DNA of 64,000 bases from Synechococcales cyanobacterium C42_A2020_086 (GTDB lineage Bacteria > Cyanobacteriota > Cyanobacteriia > Elainellales > Elainellaceae). The position numbers and the translations under genes were made by a program. Location: NCBI GenBank assembly GCA_015272325.1, contig JACYLU010000035.1, positions 1-64,000 on the forward strand, in the 5' to 3' direction. The notes under the pieces are model-generated. The model did no database searches. It was not told the DNA's origin and was given only the letters and a program-made list of their open reading frames with translations. Positions 8,171 through 15,845 of this stretch are shown one piece after another. How positions within the stretch are numbered: the stretch's first letter is position 1; the number at the start of each line of letters is the position of its first letter.

Positions 8171-8194
8171 AGTGATGACAGCAGTGATGACAGC
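8171..8194. repeat. Perfect 12-bp tandem duplication AGTGATGACAGC
   Basis: Adjacent identical copies at 8171-8182 and 8183-8194, in the leader or promoter zone of aqpZ. Confidence 0.85.
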
Positions 8195-8290
8195 GAAATT
8201 ATTGAGGTTCAGCTTGGTTTGGCAATACTTGGTTCGGTAATAAAAGAGAGTTCCTTAATCTTTAGCGAGTTGATATATGGAGAGTAGAAA

Positions 8291-9052
8291 ATGCCATTAA
8301 CTAAACGCTGCATTGCGGAATTTCTTGGCACCTTTTGGCTTGTGCTAGGTGGCTGTGGTAGCGCTGTGCTGGCGGCTGCCTTCCCCTACGATGCCCGGTT
8401 CCCCGAAACCTCGAACTTCTTTGGTCTTGGCTTCCTCGGGGTTGCATTGGCGTTTGGTCTGACGGTCCTGACGATGGCCTTCGCTATCGGTCATATTTCC
8501 GGTTGCCATCTCAATCCTGCGGTATCGTTCGGGCTGTGGGCAGGGAAGCGTTTCCCTAGTTCCGAGTTGCTGCCCTACATTGTGGCTCAGGTTTTGGGTG
8601 CCGTCCTGGCGGGAGGATTCATCTTCTTGGTGGCCTCCGGTCGCCCTGGTTTTGAATTGACCGGCTCTAACCCTCTAGCCACCAACGGCTTTGGGGTCCA
8701 TTCTCCCGGCGGCTACGGGCTAGTTGCCTGCTTCATCACCGAAGTGGTGCTAACGCTATTCTTCGTGCTGGTGATCCTGGGTGCAACGGATCGGCGCGCT
8801 CCCTCTGGGTTCGCTCCCGTGGCAATTGGGCTGTGCCTGACGCTGATTCACCTCATCAGCATTCCGGTAACCAATACCTCGGTAAACCCGGCTCGCAGTA
8901 CTGGGGTAGCGCTGTTTGCGGGCAAGGAACTCGTCATCCAACTCTGGCTGTTCTGGCTCGCCCCAATTTTGGGTGCCCTTATCGCCGGATATCTCTATCA
9001 CACAGTGTTTGACCTGCCGACCGTGGAAGAGCGCGTCCGGGAAACGGTCTAA
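8291..9052 (+). CDS. aqpZ: Aquaporin Z family water channel
   Basis: Integral plasma-membrane channel of 253 residues with the six-helix MIP fold. Both NPA boxes are present: [14 protein letters not shown] in the first half and [14 protein letters not shown] in the second. The second half carries the Arg after NPA that belongs to the selectivity filter. The His in [11 protein letters not shown] and the small residues around it match the water-selective AqpZ group rather than glycerol facilitators. Start ATG at 8291 has GGAGAG 6 nt upstream. It is a single-gene unit with a strong terminator 65 bp after the stop. It probably serves osmotic adjustment. Confidence 0.93.
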   Translation: MPLTKRCIAEFLGTFWLVLGGCGSAVLAAAFPYDARFPETSNFFGLGFLGVALAFGLTVLTMAFAIGHISGCHLNPAVSFGLWAGKRFPSSELLPYIVAQVLGAVLAGGFIFLVASGRPGFELTGSNPLATNGFGVHSPGGYGLVACFITEVVLTLFFVLVILGATDRRAPSGFAPVAIGLCLTLIHLISIPVTNTSVNPARSTGVALFAGKELVIQLWLFWLAPILGALIAGYLYHTVFDLPTVEERVRETV

Positions 9053-9117
9053 CACGCATAACAATCCCAAAACAGGTTACTGAATGTAATCTATTGATAA
9101 CCCATTGATTTCAGCCG

Positions 9118-9148
9118 AAGGGGGGGAACTCAAGTATCCCCCCTTTTT
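9118..9148 (+). terminator. Rho-independent terminator of aqpZ
   Basis: AAGGGGGG pairs with CCCCCCTT around AACTCAAGTAT-type loop bases, followed by TTTTT. The stem is GC-rich and perfect over eight pairs. Confidence 0.85.
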
Positions 9149-9178
9149 GATTCGACTTTAATTCGACTTTGATTCGAC
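9146..9178. repeat. Three tandem 11-bp copies TTTRATTCGAC
   Basis: TTTGATTCGAC (9146-9156), TTTAATTCGAC (9157-9167) and TTTGATTCGAC (9168-9178) directly abut and begin in the T-tract of the aqpZ terminator. Confidence 0.85.
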
Positions 9179-9544
9179 CGACTGGATTTAACCCGAAATG
9201 GGTAAACCTTTCAACCATATCAAGGTGGGTACTCCTAAAGGAAATGGATTCGTAGTTCTTGTTGCCATCCATGTGCGCTGCCTGCTTTAATCCTGATCCT
9301 GCGCTTTCGCCAGATATCAAATGCGCCAGCAGCGCTAGGTTCTCACCCGTTTTTTTGATCTGCCTCCACCGGCTGAGGCAACTGCTGTGCACTCACGAGT
9401 CGTGCCACTTTTTTGGATGTTCCAGCCGGTTTTGCAGGGCATCTTGAGTCCACTGCGGAATCCTTTGCTTTGCTTCTCCTCTCGGTTTGTGGCGCAGTAG
9501 ACTAACCTGAGAAATTGTTAATGAGTTTTAATGGTTTTAATGCG
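9179..9544. other. Gap between aqpZ and coaR with no recognised gene
   Basis: The two genes converge here. Short frames on both strands (for example a 93-codon minus-strand frame at 9111-9392) read through the terminator and repeats and resemble no known family. I see no further signal. Confidence 0.4.
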
Positions 9545-10723
9545 CTAGGGCGATGCAGTGGTGCTGGCAGAATCATTGCGCTGCCGTGGGGGGTGGTTTG
9601 GCAAAGAGTGACTCTGGGAAGAAGTATTCCGTAAATAGCAGTGGCAATCGGGTTTTTCGATTAAGGACGCGACCAGCGTATTTAGGACTACAGCGGAGAG
9701 CAAGCCGCCGCCCATCGTGCCCTCGACAGTGATGAACTCGACTCTGGTTTGCATCAGCCGCCGCTTGGCTGCCGGAGCATGGCTGAAGCCTATCGGTAAA
9801 CCGATGACCAGTGCAGGGCGAATCTGCTGCTGCTCAATCGCGTCGCAGATCTGCATCAGCACTGCTGGCGCATACCCAATTACCAAAATGCTGCCGTCAG
9901 GCAAGGGGGGATGGAACGGCTGCGACGAGCACTGCCACACCCACTGTTCGGCTTCGGCAAGGTGAGTCACATGAGGGTCATTCACCAGGGTTTGCACCGA
10001 GCACTGCAAATGCGCCAAGCGGCTGTGATCCAATCCTGCTGCCACCAAGGGCACATCGGCTACCACAACGCAGCCCTGCTGTAAGGCCGTCCGGGCGGCT
10101 TTGATGGCGTTTGGACTGAGACACACAAACGGTAGTAAGCTCATATCCCCACAGGTGAGCACGAGCTGCGACAGTAGATCTACCTCGATCTCGGAGCGAT
10201 CGGACAAGTCGGGCAGTAACCGCTGCAAAGCATCGGCGAAGCGTTCGGGATGGTCAGCCGCGGCGGCATCAAGGCGCTCCCAGATGGCATCAGTCATGCT
10301 TCGATCGGATTGGGTCTGCGCGTCTAACAGTCGCAATTGCGCCAGAGCCTCAGCTTGCACCGACTGACAGTGGCGATCGCGTCCCAGCAACCCTTCGAGG
10401 GCAGTGGCCGTGCGTCGCAGCCGCACCAACTGCTGAATCACCGCTTGGTACTGCTGCTGCAGCTGCTCGATCAAGGTTGCAGCCGGATCGCTCGGATTGG
10501 GTCCCTGCTCCAGCACCTGCCGGATGTGCGAAAGCTGAAAGCCCTGCTGCTTTAGGGCTACAATCCGCCGCAGTCGCTGCACGTCCTGCTCGGTATACAG
10601 CCGATAATTGCCTGAAGAACGACGGGGCACAGGCATCAATCCCAGCTTGTGGTAGTGTCGCACCATGCGGGGCGTGACGTTGCCGACGGCATCGGTAAGT
10701 TCTTTGATCGTGAGGTACGCCAT
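9545..10723 (-). CDS. coaR: CoaR-type cobalt-responsive regulator (MerR HTH fused to CbiC-like domain)
   Basis: A 392-residue fusion. Residues 1-75 are a MerR winged helix-turn-helix (LTIKELTDAV, RMVRHYHKLGL, NYRLYTEQDVQRLRRI). After a coiled-coil linker comes a precorrin-8X methylmutase (CbiC/CobH) domain (about 145-350). The position of the catalytic His of CobH (HACG) reads LTCG here, so enzymatic activity is unlikely. A CHC motif lies at residues 360-362; in Synechocystis CoaR a C-terminal Cys-His-Cys is needed for cobalt sensing. The start at 10723 (MAYLTIKEL) was chosen because the upstream 69 codons of the open frame are not MerR-like. It is divergent from a P-type ATPase, as CoaR is from CoaT. 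Confidence 0.88.
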   Translation of the reverse strand: MAYLTIKELTDAVGNVTPRMVRHYHKLGLMPVPRRSSGNYRLYTEQDVQRLRRIVALKQQGFQLSHIRQVLEQGPNPSDPAATLIEQLQQQYQAVIQQLVRLRRTATALEGLLGRDRHCQSVQAEALAQLRLLDAQTQSDRSMTDAIWERLDAAAADHPERFADALQRLLPDLSDRSEIEVDLLSQLVLTCGDMSLLPFVCLSPNAIKAARTALQQGCVVVADVPLVAAGLDHSRLAHLQCSVQTLVNDPHVTHLAEAEQWVWQCSSQPFHPPLPDGSILVIGYAPAVLMQICDAIEQQQIRPALVIGLPIGFSHAPAAKRRLMQTRVEFITVEGTMGGGLLSAVVLNTLVASLIEKPDCHCYLRNTSSQSHSLPNHPPRQRNDSASTTASP

Positions 10724-11050
10724 GATAGCTAGATTAAAGATCAGTCCGAGCAACCAGTGGAGCGATGATCTTGAGTCTAGCAAGTGCGGTTGATCCTTTA
10801 GCCTGTTGAGTGAATCAAGCGTCGAGAGTTGGAACCCTGAATACAGGTTCAATATCGTTTTGATATGGGTTTGATATTCTTCAATATCGATCCCTTGAGT
10901 TCTCACAGAATGACGAATCCCCTCGACCATGCCTAGAAGTCGTTCATGACCCTAGGATCACCAACAGGATTACCAGCTCAATAGCAGATGATATAGTCTT
11001 CCTGTTAAGGATGTTCTCTATGGGATGACTCGCTGAAGGATCTGGAAGTT
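10724..11050. promoter_or_regulatory. Divergent promoter region coaR / P-type ATPase with GATATT dyads
   Basis: Four GATATT/AATATC half-sites occur in 10850-10888: CAATATC, TTGATAT, TTGATATT and TCAATATC. The last two form GATATT-cttc-AATATC, a perfect inverted repeat (10873-10888). MerR-family regulators act on dyads between promoter elements, so these are candidate CoaR sites; the match to a known CoaR operator was not tested. Confidence 0.4.
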
Positions 11051-13546
11051 ATGCAAACACGCCCCCATCAGCTTCAAGGGCTGAGCGACCAGGAAGTAGC
11101 CAAGCGTCGTGCCGCAGGACAGGGAAACGACATCTCGCTGCAAACGAGCCGCACATACTGGGATATTTTGCGGGATAACCTGTTCACATTTATTAACGGC
11201 GCATATTTCTTTCTCAGTCTGGTGCTGCTGGGATTGGGGCGAGCCAGCGATGTGCTGGTGCTGGCGTTTGTGGTGCTGCTCAATGTAGTCATCAACGTGA
11301 TCCAGGAAATCCGCGCTAAGCAGAAGCTCGATAAGATTGCTCTGATTACTCGACCCAAAGCCAGCGTGATCCGCAACGGGCAAGAGCGAGAAATCGACCC
11401 AGCAGAGATTGTGGTGGGCGATGTGCTGGTGGTGCGGCCGGGCGATCAAATTGTGGTGGATGGTTCGCTGGTCGGTGGAGGCGAAATTAAAGTAGATGAG
11501 TCGCTGCTGACGGGTGAATCCGATTTGATTCCCAAGCGGGCAGGCGATCCGGTCTACTCGGGCAGCTTCTGCGTTAGCGGTACGGCCAACTATCAAGCCG
11601 AGAAAGTCGGAGCTGAAAGCCTAGCTAGCAAAATGACCGCCGCTGCCCGCAAGTTCCGCAAGGTGCTAACGCCATTACAAGAGCGGATCAACATGATGAT
11701 TCGTCTGCTGTTGGGTGTGGCCATTTTGCTGGGGTTAGTAACGGTGCTGCGGATGATATTGGGCGTTACGTCCATTACTGCAGGCGTGCAAAACATTGCG
11801 GTGATCGTTGGCTTGGTGCCGATTGGGCTGTATTTTATGATCACCCTCACCTATGCCCTGGGAGCTGTGCGGATTGCTGAGCAGAGTGCTTTGGTGCAGC
11901 AGTCGAACGCGGTGGAATCGCTGAGCAATGTGGACGTGATGTGTTTAGATAAAACCGGCACTCTGACCACTAATCGCATCGATCTGCAAACGGTCCGTCC
12001 CATCGGTATTGATCGCCGCAAGCTAGAGGGGATTCTGGCAGACTATGCCGCCAGCGCTTCAACTAGCAACAAAACCAATGACGCAATTGCGACTGCTTTA
12101 CCTGGCACCCGCCGACCGCTGCGCACCGAAATTCCCTTTGCCTCAGCCTACAAATGGAGTGCCATCGCCTTTGAGGATGAGCCGGGCGTCTATATCTTGG
12201 GCGCTCCCGAAATACTGAGCATGGCCATGACCCTATCGGATGATCTGCAGGCATACATTCGCGATGGGGCCGACCAAGGATTGCGGGTGCTGCTGTTTGC
12301 CTACAGCCCAACAGACGCCGATCTCCAAGATGCTGCAGGTAACCCCGTCTTACCGCCGGATCTGCGGCCGCTAGGCATCCTCCGCTTTGGCGATGAATTG
12401 CGCCCTGATGCCCACCAAACCCTAGCAGACTTCCGGCGAGCGGGCATTCAAGTGAAGGTGATCTCGGGCGATAATCCCGTAACGGTGGCGGCACTAGCTA
12501 AGCAGGCAGGACTGAGCGACGACATCATTGCCGTATCGGGGCAAGAGCTGGCCCAAATGGACGATGCTGTGTTTGAGCAAACGGCTGTGGATGGCACGAT
12601 TTTTGGACGAATTACGCCCGAGCAAAAGGCCCGCCTGGTGCAAAGCCTGCAGGCGCGGAATCACTATGTAGCGATGATGGGCGATGGGGTGAATGATGTG
12701 CTGTCGCTGAAACAAGCCAATGTGGGCGTGGCTATGGAAAGCGGCAGTCAGGCCACTCGGGGCGTCGCCGATATCGTGCTGCTGCGTGATACCTTCAGCG
12801 CCTTGCCCAAAATTTTCCTGGAAGGACAGCGCATCCGCAATGGCGTCGCCGACATCACAAAGCTATTCATGGTGCGAATTTTTTCCTTCACCCTGGCAAT
12901 TGTGGCGATTGGCATGATTACCTTGTCGTTTCCGTTTAGCATTAAAGCCAGCACCATTGTCACATTCCTCACAGTGGGGATTCCGCCGTTCTTTGTCACC
13001 CTCTGGGCCAAGCCCAACACCGTACACAGCAACGAGGGAGATTCTTTTCTGCATTTTGTGCTGCCTGCCACGCTCACCCTCTCGCTGATCAGTATTCTGG
13101 TTTATCTGTTCTTCCTCGCCGAAAACATTACGCCCGTGCTGAATTGGCTCAGCGGTCAAATTCCCTTTGAAGAACTCGGCCGCCGCATTACTTTTGCCGA
13201 TATTGCCCGCGCCCAACGGGTTGCCGAAACGGCTCTCGTCACTACTCAGATCATGGGGGGGCTGCTGCTGCTGCCCTTCCTAAAGCCACCCACGCCGGCC
13301 TGGGTAGGGGGTGAGCCGCTCAGTCGCGATCGGCGCTACAGCATCTTGGCTGGGCTAGTATTCTTGGCATATGCGGTGATCTTAGCGGTTCCGCGGCTGC
13401 GCAGCTTTTTTGAACTCTATCCACTGCAGTGGCTTCAGTACTTAGGCATTGGTTTGGTCGTTATCCTTTGGGCGTTGACCGTGCGCTTTACCTGGCGCAA
13501 TGCTCTTCTCGATCGCTTTTTGGGCGTCAAGATCAGTCCTTTCTAG
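11051..13546 (+). CDS. P-type cation-transporting ATPase (CtpE-like)
   Basis: Plasma-membrane ATP-driven cation pump of 831 residues. It has the actuator loop LLTGESDLI (152-160), the phosphorylation site CLDKTGTLT with Asp300, and the hinge MMGDGVNDV. Membrane segments flank these, with a C-terminal helical bundle after about 590. There is no N-terminal metal-binding domain and no CPC/SPC motif, so it is not a P1B heavy-metal exporter such as CoaT. Layout resembles the CtpE branch (calcium uptake in mycobacteria). In TM4 the usual VPEGL reads VPIGL (256-260), losing the acidic ligand. It is divergent from coaR, which suggests metal-linked control. Substrate unknown. Confidence 0.82.
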   Translation: MQTRPHQLQGLSDQEVAKRRAAGQGNDISLQTSRTYWDILRDNLFTFINGAYFFLSLVLLGLGRASDVLVLAFVVLLNVVINVIQEIRAKQKLDKIALITRPKASVIRNGQEREIDPAEIVVGDVLVVRPGDQIVVDGSLVGGGEIKVDESLLTGESDLIPKRAGDPVYSGSFCVSGTANYQAEKVGAESLASKMTAAARKFRKVLTPLQERINMMIRLLLGVAILLGLVTVLRMILGVTSITAGVQNIAVIVGLVPIGLYFMITLTYALGAVRIAEQSALVQQSNAVESLSNVDVMCLDKTGTLTTNRIDLQTVRPIGIDRRKLEGILADYAASASTSNKTNDAIATALPGTRRPLRTEIPFASAYKWSAIAFEDEPGVYILGAPEILSMAMTLSDDLQAYIRDGADQGLRVLLFAYSPTDADLQDAAGNPVLPPDLRPLGILRFGDELRPDAHQTLADFRRAGIQVKVISGDNPVTVAALAKQAGLSDDIIAVSGQELAQMDDAVFEQTAVDGTIFGRITPEQKARLVQSLQARNHYVAMMGDGVNDVLSLKQANVGVAMESGSQATRGVADIVLLRDTFSALPKIFLEGQRIRNGVADITKLFMVRIFSFTLAIVAIGMITLSFPFSIKASTIVTFLTVGIPPFFVTLWAKPNTVHSNEGDSFLHFVLPATLTLSLISILVYLFFLAENITPVLNWLSGQIPFEELGRRITFADIARAQRVAETALVTTQIMGGLLLLPFLKPPTPAWVGGEPLSRDRRYSILAGLVFLAYAVILAVPRLRSFFELYPLQWLQYLGIGLVVILWALTVRFTWRNALLDRFLGVKISPF

Positions 13547-13586
13547 CCTTTTCTAATCAGCCTTCTCTAGAAAGAGCTTGCAGATA

Positions 13587-13610
13587 CTAAGAAGATATCT
13601 AAGAAGATAA
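13587..13610. repeat. 12-bp tandem duplication CTAAGAAGATAT / CTAAGAAGATAA
   Basis: Adjacent copies differ only at the last base. They lie in the 87-bp convergent gap between the ATPase and ybaK, where CTTTCTAG (13539) and CTAGAAAG (13567) also form a loose inverted repeat over the ATPase stop codon. Confidence 0.75.
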
Positions 13611-13633
13611 CTAAGCAAATAGTAGAGGAGATA

Positions 13634-14113
13634 CTAAAGGGATTTAGCTTGGGCAATGTCACCGAGAGTCCCTTTGATTGCTCGCAGGTAATCATCGGGA
13701 GCGAGCTGAATCATTAGCCCACGCATGCCGGCGGAAACTGCTACCTGATCAAACCGGGTGATTGTTTCATCCACATAGACCGGATAGGCGCGTTTGCAGG
13801 CAAGGGCTGTGACGCCACCGCGAATGTAGCCAGTCAGGGGCTGCACGTCCTTGAGGGCGACTGGCTCTGCCTTGCGATTGCCCGAACGTTTGGCGAATGC
13901 CTTCAAATCGAGCTGGCTATTGCCCGGAATCACCGCTAAACAGACCCCGCTGCGGTCTCCCCGAATCACTAATGTCTTGAACACCTGCTCGGGCGGCAAT
14001 CCTACCTTAGCGGCGGCACTTTCGGCAGCCAAATCGTCTGGATCGACCGCGTAGGAGAGCAATCGATAAGCAATGCCTAACGTATCAAGCGCGCGAGCGG
14101 CGTTGGTTTTCAT
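13634..14113 (-). CDS. ybaK: Cys-tRNA(Pro)/Cys-tRNA(Cys) deacylase YbaK/EbsC
   Basis: Trans-editing hydrolase of 159 residues that removes mischarged amino acids from tRNA. The YbaK/ProX fold is seen from MKTNAARALDTLGIAY through the segment KVGLPPEQVFKTLVIRGD, which carries the conserved Lys of the active site, and GYIRGGVTALACKRAYPVYVDE. The glycine-rich loop and the RGL segment near the C-terminus are family-typical. Length is normal. It is followed 37 bp upstream by the S4-domain gene on the same strand and could be co-transcribed with it. Confidence 0.9.
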   Translation of the reverse strand: MKTNAARALDTLGIAYRLLSYAVDPDDLAAESAAAKVGLPPEQVFKTLVIRGDRSGVCLAVIPGNSQLDLKAFAKRSGNRKAEPVALKDVQPLTGYIRGGVTALACKRAYPVYVDETITRFDQVAVSAGMRGLMIQLAPDDYLRAIKGTLGDIAQAKSL

Positions 14114-14150
14114 GAGAGTCAGGTTTTCAGAGGGTGATAAGGGGCAAGCA

Positions 14151-14930
14151 TCACATCAGCCGCGTTAGCTGCACACGGTAGCGGTCCTTTTTCGTCACTG
14201 CAACCTCTCCAACTTCCAAGCGACCCTTGCCGCGAATTGCCACCAGATCACCCGACTTGAGCAAATGGCTGGCCTGCGTGATTTCTTTCCAGTTAACTCG
14301 GACATCGCCAGTGGTAATCAGCTCAGCCATTTTGCTGCGAGACATGCCAAACCCAGCCGAGGCAATGGCATCGAGCCGCATCGAGGCTTCCACAGTGGTC
14401 AGCTCTTTTTTCTTGGGTTCTCGAACTTTCAGTTCGCTCCAGTCAATGGACCGCGTCTTGACGGGCACCGAGCGCACCTGGGTCAAGTTCAGTTCCAGAA
14501 ATTCTGCCAAGTCTGGCACCACAATCGCCTGCGCCCCTCGTTCACCCAGCACCAGAATATCGCCTACTTTTTCCCGAACAATGCCAGTACCAAGTAAAGC
14601 GCCCAGAAAATCGCGGTGGCTCGCCGGATCAAACAAGAAATTGCCCGCAATTTCCAACGGCACCAACTCTACCTGAGTCACCTCTAGCGGTAATTCTGAA
14701 CGGGCAATGGCAACGCGCTGGCGCTCCGCTTGCGGATAACCGCCCCAGGCAACGAACTGCACCTCAGTCAACCGGTTGAGCATCTGCTGCACATCCACCC
14801 CCTCTGGAGGGGACAGGAAATCCGTGCAAACCACCTCCCAAGTTTTGATGGCTTGTTCCGCTTGATCGATGACACGCACTGCCATCTCGCGGTTTTCGAT
14901 TCCTTTCAGCAGATCTTCTCGGGGCAGCAT
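14151..14930 (-). CDS. Photosystem II S4 domain protein (YlmH-like RNA-binding)
   Basis: A 259-residue RNA-binding protein conserved in cyanobacteria and plastids. An N-terminal YlmH-like region (LSPPEGVDVQQMLNRL, WGGYPQAERQRVAIA, GNFLFDPASHRDFLGALLG) precedes a C-terminal S4 domain (ASMRLDAIASAGFGMSRSKMAELI, VRVNWK, LKSGDLVAIRGKGRLEV). Members are annotated as photosystem II S4 proteins, with a likely role in RNA or ribosome-linked steps of chloroplast/cyanobacterial growth. The open frame extends 55 codons further upstream, but MLPREDLLKGIENRE at 14930 is the family start. Confidence 0.85.
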   Translation of the reverse strand: MLPREDLLKGIENREMAVRVIDQAEQAIKTWEVVCTDFLSPPEGVDVQQMLNRLTEVQFVAWGGYPQAERQRVAIARSELPLEVTQVELVPLEIAGNFLFDPASHRDFLGALLGTGIVREKVGDILVLGERGAQAIVVPDLAEFLELNLTQVRSVPVKTRSIDWSELKVREPKKKELTTVEASMRLDAIASAGFGMSRSKMAELITTGDVRVNWKEITQASHLLKSGDLVAIRGKGRLEVGEVAVTKKDRYRVQLTRLM

Positions 14931-15238
14931 ACTCAATTTACTAGAAGACAACAGCAGCCAAACGGCTAAATTACCAAAAAGATTCAGTGTAGGCGTGACT
15001 GCTTCTGGGTTAGAAATACGGAACTGTATCTTATTGTATCGAGAACCTAGCCGCGAACAGTGAAGGCAGCTACTGTTGGCAGAAATATAGTTCATATGTA
15101 CTATTAATGAAAGGGGGTGCGGGTTAGGAATGATAGTACCTAGCCGCTGCGGGCTGTGTAGGTCTACCCCTTATGACGGTTCAGGTCTACTGTTCAGTCT
15201 GCTGTCTACCCTTTATCTTCACCGCGAGAGGTATGTGT

Positions 15239-15616
15239 ATGTCCCTGCACTTGGTGCCTATGGTTGGCGTGTCAGATGTGGCTCGTAGTATCGCGTTCTA
15301 TCAAAACGTGCTCAACCTTCAGGTCGTCAACACCTATGAATCAGAAGGTCAGCTCATCTGGGTTTATCTAAAGGCGGATCAGGCAGAACTGATGTTGGCC
15401 TTGCGCGAAGCAGCAGCGGTTGAACGGCTTGATCGCGATGTGATTCTCTATTTCTATCCCGACAATATTGAGATGCTACACGCAAGGCTGCGCTACAAGG
15501 GCTATGAAGTAAGCGATCTGGGAATCACATTCTACGGGATGCAGGAGTTTCGCTTGACCGATCCGGATGGGTACGAGTTGTGTTTTGGGCAGGCAGTTGA
15601 TGCTCTATCGAATTAG
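15239..15616 (+). CDS. VOC family (glyoxalase/bleomycin resistance-like) protein
   Basis: A 125-residue single vicinal-oxygen-chelate domain: two beta-alpha-beta-beta-beta units seen in SLHLVPMVGVSDVARSIAFYQ and in the C-terminal FRLTDPDGYELCFGQ. The C-terminal metal-ligand Glu in GYELCF is present, and the aligned N-terminal His lies in SLHLVP. Substrate cannot be named (glyoxalase, dioxygenase or resistance-type proteins share the fold). The start at 15239 has AGAGG with good spacing; an in-frame ATG 6 nt upstream and a 22-codon extension are less likely. Confidence 0.82.
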   Translation: MSLHLVPMVGVSDVARSIAFYQNVLNLQVVNTYESEGQLIWVYLKADQAELMLALREAAAVERLDRDVILYFYPDNIEMLHARLRYKGYEVSDLGITFYGMQEFRLTDPDGYELCFGQAVDALSN

Positions 15617-15684
15617 CACGGATTAGTAGCGAGAATCTATCATGAAGGTGTTCAAACAAAATGAGTTTACTAGATTGCAAGCAC

Positions 15685-15708
15685 TAAAGCAAACAATAAA
15701 GCAAACAC
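15685..15708. repeat. 12-bp tandem duplication TAAAGCAAACAA / TAAAGCAAACAC
   Basis: Adjacent copies differ at one base. They sit in the 229-bp convergent gap between the VOC gene and the aminotransferase; a 35-codon frame at about 15643 reads through them and is not convincing. Confidence 0.7.
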
Positions 15709-15845
15709 TAGTATTAACGCTTATGCATATACTGACTGACACAAAGTAGCAATTGAGCTAGACATCGAAGAATCTTGGAGAATCTCAATTCCCTGAACCT
15801 TGTATGGTTTTATGCCCCATAGCCTGCTTACGCCAGTGGTTGACC

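Larger units (their letters stand above)
7854..8290. promoter_or_regulatory. Repeat-rich region upstream of aqpZ
   Basis: A 437-bp region with no convincing gene. A 90-codon frame with a TTG start at 8015 runs to 8287, but it reads through repeats and has no recognisable motif. The region contains the TGCAATCTA array (8052-8101) and a 12-bp duplication (8171-8194). GGAGAG at 8279-8284 is a good ribosome-binding site for aqpZ. Confidence 0.45.

Noticed and set aside
8015-8287. 90-codon plus-strand frame ending 3 bp before aqpZ
   Set aside because: TTG start, reads through the TGCAATCTA array and the 12-bp duplication, no recognisable motif; treated as leader sequence.
9111-9392. 93-codon minus-strand frame after aqpZ
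   Set aside because: Runs through a clear terminator and the 11-bp triple repeat; composition is not protein-like.
11018-11596. 192-codon minus-strand frame opposite the P-type ATPase
   Set aside because: Antisense to strongly conserved ATPase coding sequence; no independent motif.
14151-15095. Long N-terminal extension of the S4 protein
   Set aside because: The extra 55 codons show no homology and the family start is at 14930.
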